From Bacteroidota bacterium (GTDB lineage: Bacteria > Bacteroidota > Bacteroidia > Chitinophagales > Chitinophagaceae): a DNA stretch of 46,337 nucleotides. The position numbers and the translations under genes are program-made. This document shows positions 45,446 to 46,337 of this stretch, piece after piece; the first letter of the stretch is position 1; every line of letters begins with the position of its first letter. The DNA lies in NCBI GenBank assembly GCA_024640225.1, contig JAHEFK010000011.1, forward strand, positions 1-46,337, in the 5' to 3' direction. Under the pieces are notes generated by a model that was not told the DNA's origin, did not search any database, and worked only from the letters and a program-made list of their open reading frames with translations.

Positions 45446-46174
45446 ATGGATTTAAAAGAATTAGAAGCTGGCATAGACCCTTCTTCTCATTGGTATTACC
45501 AAAGTAAGAAATTACCTATGCTTTCTTATGTAAAAAAGCAATTAGACAAACACCAACCCATACAAATTATTGATGTTGGTTCCGGCTCTGGCTTTTTTGC
45601 TTATGAAATTGAAAAGACATTTTCTACTCAAATAAATAAAGTGTATTTAGTAGACATTGGCTATACAAAAGAAGAAATGCAAGCAACGCAGGCGCAGAAA
45701 ATTGAAAAAGTATTGTACATTCCAGAACGCATAGAAAATAGTGTAGTGATTTTGATGGATGTATTAGAGCATATCGAAGATGATATTGCGATGCTTCAAT
45801 CTATAAAGAAAAATTGCGTGGGCGATAATAATCATTTTTTCATTACCGTGCCTGCTTTTGAATCTTTATGGAGTGGCCACGATGATTATTTGGGTCATTA
45901 TCGTCGTTATCGTATCGCTAGCCTTAAGCGTGCTTTGGCAGCTGCTGATTTTAAGGTGACCAATAGCTACTATTTGTATGGCACATTATTTCCGCTTGTG
46001 TGGACGATAAGAAAAATTAGTAATCTATTTAAGAAAGGGGAAGCACAATCGGACATGAAACCAACTAGTGATTTTATTAACTCCCTATTACTAAAATTCA
46101 ACACAGCAGAAATGCGCATTGCAAAAAACAACAAACTGTTTGGCGTAAGTTGCGTGGCTCAAGGAAAAATTTAA
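45446..46174 (+). CDS. Class I SAM-dependent methyltransferase
   Basis: 242 residues. Motif I is I-I-D-V-G-S-G-S-G-F-F-A near 41-52; the acidic end of strand 2 is Y-L-V-D-I-G; the post-motif is L-M-D-V-L-E-H-I-E-D-D near 104. H-Y-R-R-Y-R near 153 is common in methyltransferases found in polysaccharide and lipid-linked sugar clusters. A hydrophobic segment at about 178-190 may touch the membrane. It is divergent from the glycosyltransferase pair and may modify the same product, but the substrate is unknown. Confidence 0.8.
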   Translation: MDLKELEAGIDPSSHWYYQSKKLPMLSYVKKQLDKHQPIQIIDVGSGSGFFAYEIEKTFSTQINKVYLVDIGYTKEEMQATQAQKIEKVLYIPERIENSVVILMDVLEHIEDDIAMLQSIKKNCVGDNNHFFITVPAFESLWSGHDDYLGHYRRYRIASLKRALAAADFKVTNSYYLYGTLFPLVWTIRKISNLFKKGEAQSDMKPTSDFINSLLLKFNTAEMRIAKNNKLFGVSCVAQGKI

Positions 46175-46189
46175 TCTCCATTAGGACAT

Positions 46190-46223
46190 AAAAAAAAGGC
46201 TACCCAATAGGTAGCCTTTTTTT
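46190..46223. terminator. Bidirectional terminator after the methyltransferase gene
   Basis: AGGCTACC, loop CAATA, GGTAGCCT, with an A-run before and seven T after. Serves both converging genes. Confidence 0.88.
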
Positions 46224-46239
46224 ATGTATGCGAAATTGC

Positions 46240-46337
46240 TTATTCAGCAGTTTCTGTAGTTTCGTTGGTTTCAGCAGGTGCTTCAACAACTTCTTCAGCA
46301 GGTGCTTCTTCAGCAGTTTCTGCTTCTGCAGCTGCTG
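46240..46337 (-). CDS. Ala/Glu-rich C-terminal tail of an unidentified protein (cut by window edge)
   Basis: A minus-strand frame is open from the window edge to a TAA at 46242-46240, about 31 codons made almost only of Ala, Glu, Pro, Thr and Val (ending E-T-T-E-T-A-E). Such acidic Ala-rich tails are common on Bacteroidota ribosomal proteins such as S16, but nothing of the folded part is visible, so the identity is open. The codons repeat GAA GCT/GCA, making the DNA itself repetitive. A terminator follows 17 bases after the stop. Confidence 0.55.
   Translation of the reverse strand, partial: AAAEAETAEEAPAEEVVEAPAETNETTETAE

Overview
The window looks like chromosomal DNA of a Bacteroidota bacterium, most likely from Chitinophagales/Chitinophagaceae. 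The evidence is: low GC by eye; several promoters with the phylum's -7 element TAnnTTTG and few Shine-Dalgarno sites; two secreted proteins with type IX secretion (T9SS) C-terminal sorting domains; many lipoproteins and outer-membrane barrels; the futalosine menaquinone gene mqnE; a eukaryote-like citrate synthase; and a Tgt without the usual zinc cysteines. Genus and species cannot be given. No insertion sequence, phage gene or CRISPR array was seen.

Layout. 1-9.7 kb is housekeeping: the 3' end of lgt, a deoxyhypusine-synthase-like gene, citrate synthase, tgt-lptG, a family 2 glycosyltransferase overlapping rsmG, an HtrA/Deg protease and sucC. 9.7-20.8 kb is one tightly packed minus-strand operon of eight genes for an exported glycan-handling system. 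Read from its promoter it encodes a clan GH-A TIM-barrel glycosidase, two outer-membrane beta-barrels, two lipoproteins, a GH3 enzyme, a GH16-like lipoprotein and a T9SS-exported protein with three Trp-rich, Cys-containing repeats. It has no SusC/SusD pair and no linked regulator, but an inverted repeat lies upstream of the first gene. 20.9-34.1 kb holds corA, tRNA-Arg(UCU), a membrane/soluble Fe-S protein pair that resembles a split ETF:menaquinone oxidoreductase, parC, a BFN-UVR protein, an M43 metalloprotease coupled to mqnE, and DUF4153/DUF2490 proteins. 34.1-42.5 kb is rpoB-rpoC, with its own canonical promoter and a structured leader and no ribosomal protein genes immediately upstream. 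42.7-46.2 kb has a GT-C glycosyltransferase with a TPR tail, an ALG5-like GT2 and a divergent methyltransferase. The window ends in the Ala/Glu-rich tail of an unidentified protein.

How the genes may work together (inference). The eight-gene operon probably binds, cuts and imports a beta-glucan: surface binding modules and the GH16 enzyme make oligosaccharides, the two barrels would move them across the outer membrane, and GH3 releases glucose. MqnE makes menaquinone, which the Fe-S pair could reduce. The ALG5-like GT2 would make a polyprenyl-phosphate sugar that the GT-C/TPR enzyme transfers outside the cytoplasm.

The strongest leads are the SusC/SusD-free glycan operon with its repeat protein, the TMTC-like GT-C/TPR plus ALG5-like pair, the stand-alone rpoBC unit with a terminator-like leader hairpin, the bacterial deoxyhypusine-synthase homologue with an intact active-site lysine, and the split menaquinone-reductase-like pair. 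All functions are read from motifs only; no database search was possible.
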